From: Diphasiastrum complanatum
Lineage: Eukaryota; Streptophyta; Lycopodiopsida; Lycopodiales; Lycopodiaceae
DNA: 64,000 bases
Assembly: GCA_029204225.1 (NCBI GenBank)
Contig: CM055108.1
Span: forward strand, 11,375,782 to 11,439,781
Direction of reading: 5' to 3'
Shown piece after piece: positions 45,340 through 56,775 of the stretch; the first letter of the stretch is position 1, and every line of letters begins with the position of its first letter. The notes below the pieces were generated by a model. That model saw only the letters and a list, made by a program, of their open reading frames with translations. It ran no database searches and was not told where the DNA came from. The position numbers and the translations under genes were made by a program.

Positions 45340-46285
45340 CTGCGACAGGAAGAGGAAGAGGAGGAGGAGGAGGAGGTGGAAGCTACCGGCTATGGAGATC
45401 CATCTCCTCCGCGCTCTCTCTCGGAGTCGTGGTAGCTTTACTCTCATGACCGGTTCTGCCATGGATGCTGCTGCTGCTGCTGCTGCTTGTGCGTTGATCT
45501 CTCTCTTTCTCTCCCAACCTGCACTGTTACAGCACCTTTTCTTCTCCGCCAATCTTTCTTTCTGTCTTTCTTTTGTGGGCTGTGGTTGTCTTCTTTGTTG
45601 CCTGGGTTTCTGTTTGGTACTCTTTTGATGTACGCCTTTATTGCTCCTGCCACACGCTGCTGCTTGTTGTCTATCTATCTATCTATTCATCTCCGGGGAG
45701 CACCGCAAGCTGACCGGCTCCTAGACGGAAGAGGCACCGCACCCCACAGACTCCTTTCTGGAGTGAGGAGAAAGAAAGATTCTTTTTGGTTTGGCAGGCT
45801 GGCAGCAACTTACGAAGCTGGAGCTTCTCTGTGATCGGAGCAAGCTCATGGGGTTTGAAGCTTTATCAGGTCTCAGTGTTATGAATGTTTATATGCATAG
45901 CGCCAATTTCCGCGTTAGCAGCGGGCGAGCTTTTGATAAAGTTTGGCAGATGAAAGCAGAAAAACAGGATCGAGCTTTTAGTCTGATGTGTGATGTTTCT
46001 TTCACTAGCTCCGGACGCTGGGCAACAGAGTAGTTTTAAGCGTTATGTCAACTAGATACAAGTTAAGTCGTGATTCCTGATAGATGCGGCAATCGGAGGA
46101 TCTGCAATGAGAACTTGGAATTGATATAAGCATGTCGATGGATTTGATTTGCTCAGTCTGTTTTGCTAGATTTAACAGCACAAGCTCAACCAATCTGGAA
46201 AGTTAATGCGACTTGTACCTGTCTTTCGTCTCATACCTCTCCTGCTTACAGCGATAATAACGTCTTACCTAAGAACCTTGCAAGC
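45306..46285 (+). promoter_or_regulatory. Likely core promoter and 5' untranslated region of the F-box gene, with upstream ORFs
   Basis: Begins with (GA)16 at 45306-45337 and a GAGGAGG run, common near plant transcription starts. It contains several ATGs before the main one. An upstream ORF starts at 45392 and another ATG at 45461 leads into a (GCT)n run (45467-45486) encoding polyalanine and a hydrophobic tail, ending at 45628. Another ATG at 45848 heads a short frame. These could dampen translation of the main ORF. No start site or splice of a leader intron can be proven. Confidence 0.5.
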
Positions 46286-48835
46286 ATGAGGACGAGACGG
46301 GCAAACTACCCGTCTCCCACAGATGGAATCACGTTTAGCATCAGGCCTTCCGTGCAAAAGAGAAGACGTCAGTCCGTAAAAGACACGGACGAGAGATCCT
46401 GCAAGGTCTCTCGAGTATCTCCCTCTACAAAGCCTTTTGTATATGGAATCGACGCCATACCAGATGATCTGCTTATCGCCATTATCACCTTCGTAGGTTC
46501 TACTGCTTCATCACCCGCGGATCTTGTTAACGCAATGCTCACGTAAGTAAATTTTGACTTTTAAGTTTCGAGGCGCTTCTTTGATTGGTGAATCTTCTTA
46601 TTTGTGTTCTTTACTATTTCATTTCCTTTTACGAGCAGCATAGCATGTAACTTAATGCATGGCTTGTAAGCTATGCTGTTGCTTTCAACTATAGACAGTG
46701 TAGTGCGACTTATGACCTGAGATAGTTCTAGACATTAAATTTATCAGTCATGTATAAGGCAGGCACTTTTATTCCTTGGAATGCTAGGATGTTGAATGAG
46801 TTACACCTTGAGGGGTGGAATCGTTGTATTTCGTTGTTTTGTTTTAGTAAGATCACAAGGACCTCCAGATCTATTGATGGAAGGCGCTTCCCTTGCACTG
46901 CTTAGTCCGTGACATCAAAATCAAAGGCACAGAACTTGACCAGCATGTTCCGGAGTCCCAATTTGTGCTTTATAGATTGCTTTATACCAATATGTACTAC
47001 AGTCAAGTTATGTTTGCTGGCAGATCTTAGATTACTCATTCTAATCAAAAGCATGAAGCATCTTGAACGAGTTTGTGTAATTTTATTGCAGATGCCGGAG
47101 ATTTTGTGCTGCAGCAACACATCCTCAGGTTCTTGCTCGCGCTGCTCTTTCAGCCTTGGCCGTGAAGGCTAGCAGTTGGTCCGATGGGGCTCATCGCTTC
47201 TTGAAGCAGTGTGCGGATGCGGGCAACGTTGAGGCTTCTTACACTCTTGGCATGGTAAGGCTACGATGATCGCAAAACCTTTTTCATCGCATTTCTCGTG
47301 GTGAAATCTTTTGCATGCTATCTAGTGAGCATTCTGGAACGAAGTAATCTTACAGAAAAAATCCGTACTCGAAATGGGAAACCGGTAGTTATGCTCTACT
47401 ACTGAATAAACATACATGCAAGTAAATTTTTCTGGTCTGGTTGCGTTATTTTTCGATGGACGCAATAGATGTCCAAGTTGGATACGATTCCTTCTCCAGT
47501 ATACCGTCTGCATGACCGTTCCATGTTATCTGACTTTCATATCAATTGCAACCACTGAAAACTTACGTGTTTTAAGTGTAATTATGTCATCCGCCAGAGT
47601 CTAAGAATATTTACTTTCAAGACTTATTTTCAAGAACCTCCTCCTAACGTGATGGCTTTGGTTTTGGTTATGTTGTTAAGCCAACATCTGCGTGAAGGAC
47701 GATTATGTGTTTACCCGATGTATCTTAATCTACGAGTTTTGCTGCAGTTTCATTCTCAGATATTGGATTGTCATTAGCAAGAACTTTTATCACTAGGATC
47801 GTATTGCTACAATTCACTGAATCGTTATTTGTTGAATCTGACTTCTTTCAAATGATAACCGCTCTTTTTTCCAAATATCTCCATTCTAAAGGTGTGCCAT
47901 CTAAAAATATGCCGTCTATTGCACTTAGGTCTTCTACGTTTCAGTGATATTCTAATTTTTTTGGTTCTTATTGGTTCCAGATTCGATTTTACTGTCTATC
48001 CAACAAAGGCGGTGGTGCATCTCTTATGGCCAAGGCGGCTATGGCTTCACACTCCTTTGCTCTTCACTCGCTTGCAATTATCCAGTTCAATGGAAGCGGT
48101 GGTACACGGAAAGACAAAGATCTAAAAGCTGGAGTTGCCTTGTGCGCACGTGCAGCTTCTTTAGGTCACGTAGATGCCATGCGTGAGCTTGGCCACTGCC
48201 TGCAGGATGGTTATGGCGTTGTAAAAAATGTGCCTGAAGGTCGGCGCCTTCTACTAGAAGCTAACGCGAGAGAAGCAGCAGCAGCAGTGGCATCTTCCCC
48301 GCAGAGTTTTGTGGAAGTCTTGCAGACATCTGTGAATATCAGGGGTGTAAGTTGTCCTCATCATCGTATGCCTCTCCAGTCTGTGTTTGACAAGGCTGAT
48401 GCCATCATTCAAAGAGCATTTCTAGATCATGCAGGAATTTTGGTGGGGGATAGTACAGATCGCCATCCCGTTTTACGACTCTTTCAGAGTGGTGGATGTT
48501 CTCTTCTGAGTGACTTTGGGTGCAATGTTCCTCCACCTAAGCTCCATGTTGCCAACAGTTTCTTGGTGGATTGGTTTGGTGTTCACCCCCCGGGCTGTGG
48601 TTTGAGGTTGTGCTCCCATGCTAACTGTGGGAGACCTGAAACTCGAAAGCATGAGTTTAGAAGATGCTCTGCTTGTGGTACCGTGAACTACTGTTCGCGA
48701 GCTTGCCAAGCTCTTGACTGGAAAATCCGGCACAAGTATGATTGCAGCCCTGTTGCTGACTGGGGGGAGAGAGAGGATAATTTGGTTGCGGTTGATGGCA
48801 ATGAAGCTGCTTTTGAAGACATGGATGATTCCTGA
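46286..48835 (+). CDS. F-box protein with Sel1-like repeats and C-terminal MYND zinc finger
   Basis: Three exons: 46286-46542, 47092-47254 and 47981-48835, giving 424 codons. Introns 46543-47091 (GTAAGT...TTGCAG) and 47255-47980 (GTAAGG...TTCCAG) are canonical and keep the frame. The start MRTRRANYPS was chosen because the plant family typically starts MRTRR; an in-frame ATG at 46163 would add 41 residues. Domains: basic N terminus (KRRR); F-box at residues 55-100 (IDAIPDDLLIAIITFVG), expected to bind SKP1 in an SCF ubiquitin ligase; Sel1/TPR-like helices at about 130-245 (ALHSLAIIQFNGSGG, MRELGHCLQDGYGV); MYND finger at 351-395 (CGRPETRKHEFRRCSACG...YCSRACQALDW...H...C). This matches Arabidopsis At1g67340/At5g50450-type proteins. 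It is the only intact gene seen; substrates are unknown. Confidence 0.95.
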
Positions 48836-49450
48836 TGGTGGTAATTGCCAGATCACCTGGCCTATAAATATATATTTTTCTTGACATTGTGTTTTGCTGT
48901 ATCTTATCATCCTTTTTGACATAGGCCTTGCACAATCGAGCTGTTGATTTGTGTCTGTAGGGAACGTCACTCATAATAGATGAGTCATCAAATTCTCCTG
49001 CAATGGAGGTCAAGTTAGTGCTCGATTGTCTACCTGTGTTTTCTGTTGTGATTGCCTATTTGTTTTAGAGTACCGTCCTGGAGGAAAGTAAAATTGGGCA
49101 AATAGAAGCTCCACACTACTCCACGCAACGTAGAAGGCACTGGCATTTCCAATGCCAAAAGAAACATTAAAGATGAGCATTTGAATTGAACCCATTGCAT
49201 TGATAGAATTTGGCAATGCATTTGCAACAAGAGCTTGAGATAGCATCTAGGGGCAGGCTCTCTATGATTGCCTTGTAAGGTTGTCTTGTGCCTGTCTATC
49301 CAAGTATATCTTTTGTGCATTTCGTTTGGATGAATTGGCTGAACTAGATTATTGTTGTAAGGTCGCTTGTTACAACATGGTGGAAAATGAACTGGGAAAT
49401 AACTATATTCTTATCTGGTTGATATAAATTCCCCCTTCAGCATCTAATGA
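48836..49450 (+). other. Presumed 3' untranslated region of the F-box gene
   Basis: Non-coding sequence after TGA 48833-48835. TATAAATATATATTTTTC at about 48861-48880 may act as a near-upstream polyadenylation element. Open frames on the opposite strand (48473-49320) are shadows. Confidence 0.45.
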
Positions 49451-51720
49451 TGTCCCTTTGTAGCATTGATTTGGGTTCATTAGATTCCCAACCTATTGTG
49501 CCATGGTATCTTAAAGCGATACCATCATGTGAAGCTTAAAGTCTGGTTAAAGTGCAATGATCTCTTCATGCATGTGGCTTAGGAGAACATTCCCCACAGC
49601 TAAAAAGGGAACTAAAAAACTGATTCGAACAGGTGAGCTGTCTTACTAACTTGGCAATGCTTAGGAACCTGAGAATGAAAAACTTGCCCCCTATTTCATC
49701 TTTCCGTTCCATATTTTTATCCTCGCTAATTATGTGTGTGTGGTCTATAAGTGCAAATTCTAATAACCATGTTGGATATCATCATGGTACTCTAGCTATA
49801 AGATTGATATTTGTTTCATAGGACATCCATACGTTAAGCCTTACCTCCAGTCGATGTATATATTGTGGTGGATCATTAGGTAAGGTTAGCAACTGTGTTA
49901 AAGCTACACAAAGGAGTTCTCCAGTGTAACAAGGGATTGAAAATCTAAAGATATTATATATGAACTAGTTAGATTTGTTATGCACGTGCTTGCACTACTA
50001 AGGAGTTGATAAGAATGCATAAAGTGGCTGCATTGTTTTGCCTCTTCCTGGCTTCTATCACACACTCAAATCTTTTTTTTCTCCTATGCTTTAGTGAATA
50101 TTCTGAGCTGAAAGGTTTGCATCATATGTAGTTCTATAAACCTGCAGGATGATTCTGATTCACGATAGCATGAGAAACTTGATAAGGTGAATAATAAGAA
50201 GTGTCTAATTGTGTGGAGTAACAAGTGTGTATTATATATTTTCTGAGCATACCAAAGACCTACTTTATTTTTAAGGTTCTATTATTTTTTCATACATACT
50301 AACAAGTGTTTACAAAGCATTTACTAGTCTCAAGCATCTGTAAGCGTCATAGAAAATTTTAAACACAAGCCAAGCTTAGACTGTTTACAACCCTTTATTC
50401 GCATACAAGAAATTGCACGGCCCATACCCCACATAAAAAGGTACTGGTGGCAAGATCCTTTCTTACTCTAGCATTTTTCGAAGTTGTTTGTTTCTATAGT
50501 TTGTGGAGCTTGATCTAATGAGTTAGATAAGGGAGAAATTGCATCAACCCATCGATTGAACCTTCCTTTTGTATCACTTTCAAAACTCCTTCAAACAAAA
50601 AGAGATCACACACAGTCACTAAAGTTGACCTCTTAATTGCCCTCTCTCCATAGGGAAAAACCTTTGGGCCTTGATCGATTGACAATTACAAATCCTTTAA
50701 AGTAGGGCCTCAAGATGATGCACTTTATTATTGTAGCCTTTGAAACTTCTCCACGCATTGTTACTTGTATGCTTTCCCAAACAATCCTGCTACTTGCCAT
50801 CAAAACTCGTCTTCTCATATGCTCATTAGAACCTAAAAGATTGTAGCTTCCAAACTTTCATCTTGCCTATTAATTTGTTTTTGCCTTGTTTAGAGGAGAG
50901 CTAGTTTTATCAAAAATTTGATATTTAGGCCCATTCCATTCACGTAATGGATACTTTGTGATTATTTTGCCTGGTTTTTGAAGATATTAAAAAGCATAAT
51001 ATGCATATGTTTTTTTCAAAGATTTTGCAGTGCACGTTCCAGCTTGCGTGTCAGGTGTTAGCATGTACAGGTTGTCACGTGGCAATTTTCGACTAGTCAA
51101 AAAAAGAAGTGCTCATTATGCTTTATAATGTACATGTGGAAAACGTCAAAGTATCCATTATGCAATGGAAGGTGCCGCGGGCACAGGCCATTTTGCCTGT
51201 CGCCTAGTATGGCTTTCCAAAATTTTTTAGACTCAATCCCTCTGAGCTTTGGCTAATTTTTTTTGAAAATCTTTACCACGTAAAATGGCTTGTGCTCGGC
51301 CCCTTCCATGTACATTACATGCATGGCAAGTTCAAAATTCAAAATAGAGCTCTTCCACTGGTTCAGGAGAAAAAATGGGCCTCCCACTCTTTCACCTTAA
51401 CATGCATTTGTCACTATGTGGCAAATGACATGGCATAGATATGGTTGTCATGTAAGAGCAACTCAAAGCCATGTTTTGGGCTAGGCAATGACCCTTGGCA
51501 TGTTAAATTTTATTTAAAATGCTAGCTTGCATTTTGAAGTATTTTAGATCTAGCCTCCTAAAAAATTTATTGATTTTTAAAAACTAGGCCCTAGGAATCT
51601 ATTTATAAGCCATGGATGGCTTTATGACTTGATATTTGAATCAATGGAGTATCTTAAAAAAACAGTCTTAGAATCATTTTGATGGATTCTATGGCAACTT
51701 TATATTAAAAAGTAAGTGAA
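49451..51720. other. Non-coding stretch
   Basis: No gene seen. A foldback-like inverted repeat lies at about 50930-51175 and is listed separately. Confidence 0.55.
50930..51175. repeat. Foldback-like inverted repeat, possible MITE remnant
   Basis: CCATTCCATTCACGTAATGGATACTTTG at about 50935-50962 is nearly the reverse complement of CAAAGTATCCATTATGCAATGGAAGG at 51147-51172. Weaker pairing extends inward (AAGCATAATATGC / GCTCATTATGCTT). Confidence 0.5.
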
Positions 51721-51724
51721 TGAA

Positions 51725-53420
51725 AATAATCTTGATTACTATGGATTCATCACCTTCTTTGATAAAGCCCTCGGGTTTTTCTATATAGATTTCTTCCTCA
51801 ATGTAGCCATTGAGGTAGGCATTAGAAACATCTTGGAATATCCTTACTTGAAAAAGCATGCAATAGAAATGATAATTTTTATAGTGACCATCTTGGCCAT
51901 GGGTGCAAAGGCGTTTTCATAATCAAGACCATGAATTTGAGCATATCCTTTGGCACATAGTCTTGTTTTAGACTTGTTGATAGATCCACCATTGTTGTAC
52001 TTCACTCGAAACACCCACTTGCATCCAATAACATGCTTGTTGATAGATGGATCCACGAGCGCCCATTATTGATGGAAATCAACGTTTCATACTCCTTTGA
52101 CATGGTTTCAAACCACTCCGTTGATTGGAGTGCATCTTGGACATCTCTTGGATCATCACGAGAGATGAAAAATGCATGATAAGAGGTGCCATCCTCCACT
52201 TGCTTCCCTTTCTCCACATATGTGAGCCTCCTTGGTTCGAGTCTCTCTCTGTCATAGATCTTTTTGGTGTAATTGCTTGAATATGCTCCTCCTGAAGCCT
52301 CAAATACTCCACATCTTGTAGCATCAAGATTGATAATAGAAGAACTTCCATAAGTTGGCTTGATCTCGACCCCATCCAAGTTGAGCTTTTGATCTTCATG
52401 GAAGATCACATCCCTACTTACAACAATCTTATTAGTAGAAGGAATACAAATTTTATATGCTTTCTTTGTTGATGAATATACTCCTTTGATAGAACTAGGG
52501 TCATCCTTTTTCCTAGTCTCTAAAGGTAGATGAAAAAAGCACGCACAACCAAATATCCTAAGGTAATCTACCTTAGGCTTTTCTTATACAACATCTCATA
52601 TGGTGATTTTCCTCCTAGAGCAAGATTTAGAAGTCTATTACAAAGATAATTTGCCCAAGAAATTGCCTCTCCCCAAAAATTGTTTGGGAGAGATGCCTCT
52701 ATTCTAAGAGCATTTGCACGTTTACAAAGAGTTCTATTTTTTCTTTCAGCCACTCCATTTTGTTAGGGGGAATATGCACAAGTAAACTCTCTCCTCACTC
52801 CCTCTTGCTCACAATAATCATTAAATTGTTGGAGATATATTGTCCAACACCATCACATCTCAAAGCTTTTAGATTACAAGAGAATTGCTTTTCTACTAAA
52901 GCTTTGAATTTAAGGAAGACATCAAACACCATAGATTTGGAAGATAAGAGATACACCCAACAAAATCTTGTATAATCATCAATAAAAGTAGAAAAGCATG
53001 TAGCTTTTCCTTTGTTCTTGAAAGATGCAAAGTGAACATCTGAGTGCTCTAGCTCAAAAGCATGTTGATTCTTGATGTTAGATCTTGGAAAGGCCTCCTA
53101 TGAGATTTGGCAATAGCACAAGCTTCACAAGGTTGAAGCTCCTTTGATATAGTCCAATAGCTTTCCATCTTTGACCATTGATGTCATGTCCTTGAAATTG
53201 GGATGGCCCAATCTCTTATTCCATAAATCCTCTTGAGAGACCTTGGTCTTGTAGGCAACCTCACAAATGTTAGCACTCTCACTAGAATCTAGTTTGTATA
53301 ATCTCCCAAATCTAGATCCTCTAGCTATCACCTCATCCTCACTCTTGATTATACATGTTTCTTGCTCTTTTCTTGTACCTTTGGACTTCTTGAAGCACTT
53401 GAGGATCCTCCTCAAGTCCT
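51725..53420 (-). pseudogene. Ty1/copia pol remnant G (preintegrase to reverse transcriptase)
   Basis: Read right to left: the preintegrase domain (53125-53415) includes GRLYKLDSSES and the HHCC start LWNKRLGHPNF. The integrase core is decayed, but its C-terminal part is clear at 52568-52753 (AERKNRTLCKRANALR, FWGEAISWANYLCNR). The linker is at 52002-52409. Reverse transcriptase begins at HVIGCKWVFRVKYNNGGSI (about 52030) and continues after a frame change to SNAYLNGYIEEEIY and KPEGFI near 51740-51820. It ends before YVDD. Several stops and frame changes interrupt it. It resembles the H/F1 lineage more than A/B/C. No LTRs were recognised. Confidence 0.85.
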
Positions 53421-54149
53421 AGTACAATATCCATCACACCTTGGTGACCTCACCTTCCAAATGACAAATTGGAAGTGTTCAATCTATCACCTTGCTCCAA
53501 GAGAAAAGGCATGGAAGCCATAATCATGAAAAATTGACTTGTAATGGATCCAAAAACAAGTAGAAATGTTGCTTCTCTCTCAGAAAATGATTTGATAATG
53601 GTGTTCAACCAAAACCAAATTTAGACCTTGCAACAAATATGTGAGGTCAATCTCACTAGCTATGACAATCTCTGTCAATCTAGATCTAGCTTCTCTTAAA
53701 AAATGAATCACCACAAGATTTTGATCCAACTTCTTCTAAGCACATGTGAAGCACTCAAAGATATCACAAAAGACTCAAATCTACTTGATTTGCATGAAAC
53801 TATGTGGCTATGGCCTCAAAATCACACTTACACAAGATTGGCAAGCAAAAACATGAGTTTTTTGATCAAACAAGCTAGATATGAGTCAAACTTGATGTGT
53901 CCAACCATGTTGGGTGCCCTACCCACCTGTCTTAAAATGGCTATAACTTCCACAAGACACATCCAATTGAGTTGAAACAAATTGTTGTTAAAATTGTCAA
54001 ATTAGAGCTTTTAGATCTAAGTTGATTTGTACATACCTTGATCCCACACATGTGGAGCATGTTCCCATGTGTGGATGGTAGTCATAAATGCATCTAGATT
54101 TAGTTAGATTGAATTTGTCTTGATTGACTCAAGTATGAACTAGTTGGAA
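53421..54149. other. Non-coding stretch
   Basis: No gene seen. It may include LTR remnants of G or H. Pairs of CCCACACATGTGG / CCCATGTGTGG near 54040-54075 resemble the LTR palindrome found elsewhere. Confidence 0.45.
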
Positions 54150-54809
54150 GCTAGTCAAGTAGAAAATTGCCATATGGCACCATTTCATTGATTGATAATG
54201 CATTCCCATGTGAATGAGACATGGTTCCCACATGTGTATATATTTGGAAAGTATCAGTAGGATTTGATCTTGCAAGTTCCTATAAGCTTAAAAAATCGCC
54301 TCAAATCAAGCAAAATCATGGTGTGGCAATGGCAACAAGTTAGGATTCAAAGAGGCGGGGGCTTATCTTGCATTTATTGGTTGATCTAGATGATGTGTCA
54401 TTCCCCACACGTGCCAGACCTATTGAGTTAGCACACCAGGTCGAAATGTACTTGATCTATATATAGATCATCATTATGAATAAGAGATTTGATGAGAGAT
54501 CTTGATTTTGAGGCAAAACCTTGTTATTTTCACTATTTGTGTTGTGATTTCTTGAGTTGTATGCTATCAATAGGTAATGTACTATAATCTCTGCTCACAG
54601 TCCGTACATTGACAGTATTCCACACGTGTGAGGCCGCTCTTGAACTATATTGATCATTTATCAAGTTGTTCTTGCTAATTAGATGCAATTTTTGATCTAG
54701 ATCTAGATCTAGACACTAGAATTGAAATTGAACTATCTAATTGACATCCAACACCTCTTGTGGATCTATTGTAGATCCAATAAAGTTCGTAAATTTAGTA
54801 AATTCAACA
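54150..54809 (+). repeat. Probable 5' LTR of copia H (left end approximate)
   Basis: Ends ...TTCAACA before a damaged primer site. Its right half parallels the F1 LTR: CCGTACATTGACAGTATTCCACACGTGTG, then ATCCAACACCTCTTGTGGATCTATTGTAGATCC (F1: ATCCAATCACTCTTGTGGATCTTTTGTAGATC). The left end near AGAAAATTGCC is a guess. Confidence 0.65.
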
Positions 54810-54822
54810 TGGTATTAAAGCC
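54810..54822 (+). other. Copia H primer-binding site
   Basis: TGGTATTAAAGCC, two changes from the usual TGGTATCAGAGCC. Confidence 0.8.
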
Positions 54823-55403
54823 AAGTACAAGAGACTTTGAAAATGATCAATGAACATACCCAAATTAACAAGTTTTTGAGTGTTTGATCTAATTTTGAGA
54901 GGGCGAGCTAGAAGTGAGTGGTAGCATCAAATTTTTTGGTTCAAATTGAGTTTTTGGCTGTAGGTGTACTGTTCACACGTGTGAATCCGTACTGGACCTG
55001 TCTTACAAGTGCCTAACTTTGAATTTGTCCCATATTTTATACACACATCCATTTCTCAAGATTTTTGGTGCATTGTTTAGATCTAGTTTCATAGTTTCCA
55101 TATCAATGATTAGATCTTGTAATGAGTCATTGATGTGAATTTTTGGAAGCTTAGATTAGCCCCAAAAAAAATTCATTTTCAGATCTTGATAGGGAGTGAA
55201 AAGTTCTAGGGAGTTGATTGCCAAAAATCATAGATCTAGGGAGTGATTTGCTAGAAATTGGAAGTGATCTCATTGTGCCATCAACCAAGCTTTGTGCTAG
55301 TTGGATTGGGCCTAGACTAGAAGCATCTTGAGTGCTAGAAGTCTACCTTAGATCATTCCATTGAGTGAAATCTTTGTGAATTTCAAGTGCTAAATCATTC
55401 TTA

Positions 55404-55948
55404 ATGGCATCCATGGGTGGATTTTTGCTAGAAGCCAATTAGAGGCTCACATCCACTAATTATTCCATTTGGAAAGTGATGATGGAATCGCTTTTGGTGC
55501 TCCATGATCTCTTTGACATTGTCCTAGAAGAGAAAGATGAACCTCTTGGTGGACAAGAGCAAGCTAGATACAAGAGAAAGCTAGGTTGGCCTTACATTGC
55601 ATCAAGATGAATGTAGCAATGACCTCTTGAAAGAGGTTTCATCTTGTATCTCGACCAAGGAGGCTTGGGATTTATTAAAAGGCATTTATGAATCCAATAA
55701 CACTTCAAGGATACTCATGCTTAGGAATCAAGTGCTTCAAAGCATGAAAGGAAGTGGAGAGAGTGCACAAGAGTATGTGCTTAGGATAAAATCTTTGAAC
55801 AAAGAATTGGCTTCAATAGGAGATGAAACCGAGATAATGAACTTGTGCAAGTCATTTTAAATGGACTAAGTGAATATAATTCCAATATTGTCCAAAGTTT
55901 TGCCATCCAAGATAAGTTATCTACCATTGACAAGCTCCAAAATCTGTA
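55404..55948 (+). pseudogene. Copia H gag (truncated)
   Basis: ATG at 55404 (MASMGGFLLEAN). A TAG follows soon after where Glu or Gln is expected, and a frameshift lies near 55580. UBN2-type gag then reads through SNDLLKEVSSCISTKEAW, NTSRILMLRNQVLQSMK and YVLRIKSLNKELASIG, closely matching F1 gag. After another frame change, VQVILNGLSEYNSN and STIDKLQNL are seen up to about 55948. There the sequence switches without a gap to a reverse-transcriptase segment. Zinc knuckle and protease are missing. Confidence 0.88.
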
Positions 55949-56775
55949 ATGTCTACATAAAAAGAGTAGGAAGAAGCTTTGTGATTCTAACAATTTTTGT
56001 AGATGACTCTCTAATTATAGGAAATTCTTTGATGCTATTTAAGGATACCAAGAGTCAGATTTTTGCTAATTATGAAATCACAGATCTGGGAGAAGCGACA
56101 AAATGTCTTGGGCTGAAAGTCAAAAGAGATCTAATAAGAGGAATGATGCATTTGAGTCAATCAGAATACACCGAAAAGGTGCTGAAGCAGTACCAAATTC
56201 TGGACTACAAAGAAAAAGTTACACCAATGATAGCTGGAGCAAAATTGTCGAAACAGGACTATCCAATGACAACAGACGAGGAGAGACAAAAAATGGAAGA
56301 TATACCATACCAAAACTTGATTGGTAGTATGATGTATTGAACAATCTATACCAGACCTGACTTGGCCTTCTCTGTCTATGCATTGAGTCAATTCTCCTCT
56401 AACTCTGACATAACAAAAGGCAAAGAGAATTCTGCAATACCTGAAAGGCACCCAAAGTATCGGATTGACCTACAAAGTAGAAGAAGAATTCAGAGTGCAA
56501 CACTACAGTGATGCAAGCTAGACAAGCTGCAAAGATGACAACAAGTTCGTGATAGGAGGATGTTCGATAGCGTGCGGAGCAACAATCAGTTGGATATGAA
56601 AAAAGCAAACACTTGTAGTTCAATCCTCATGTAAAGCTGCACATTCCTTTGAAGTACCATCAAATTCGAGACTTGATTTCGAAAGGAGAACTAAGTGTTC
56701 AATACATAAATTTCGAAGACATGATTGCAAATTTGCTGACAAAGCCGCTCGACAAACCATTGTTCACAAAAAAAA
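55949..56775 (+). pseudogene. Foreign copia RT-RNase H segment inside element H
   Basis: Starts within reverse transcriptase (YIKRVGRSFVILTIFVDDSL; FVDD in place of YVDD). It continues with LGEATKCLGLKVKRD, YTEKVLKQYQILDYK, NLIGSMMY and, after a stop, RPDLAFSVYALSQF. It then decays through RNase H, ending near the LTKPLDKPLF-like terminus. This part belongs after integrase, yet here it replaces zinc knuckle, protease and preintegrase of H. Its sequence differs from H's own RT downstream, so it came from another copia lineage. Confidence 0.82.

Noticed and set aside
48473-49320. Long minus-strand open frames over the end of the F-box gene
   Set aside because: They are antisense shadows of exon 3 and its 3' region. 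The plus-strand frame carries the Sel1 and MYND signatures.
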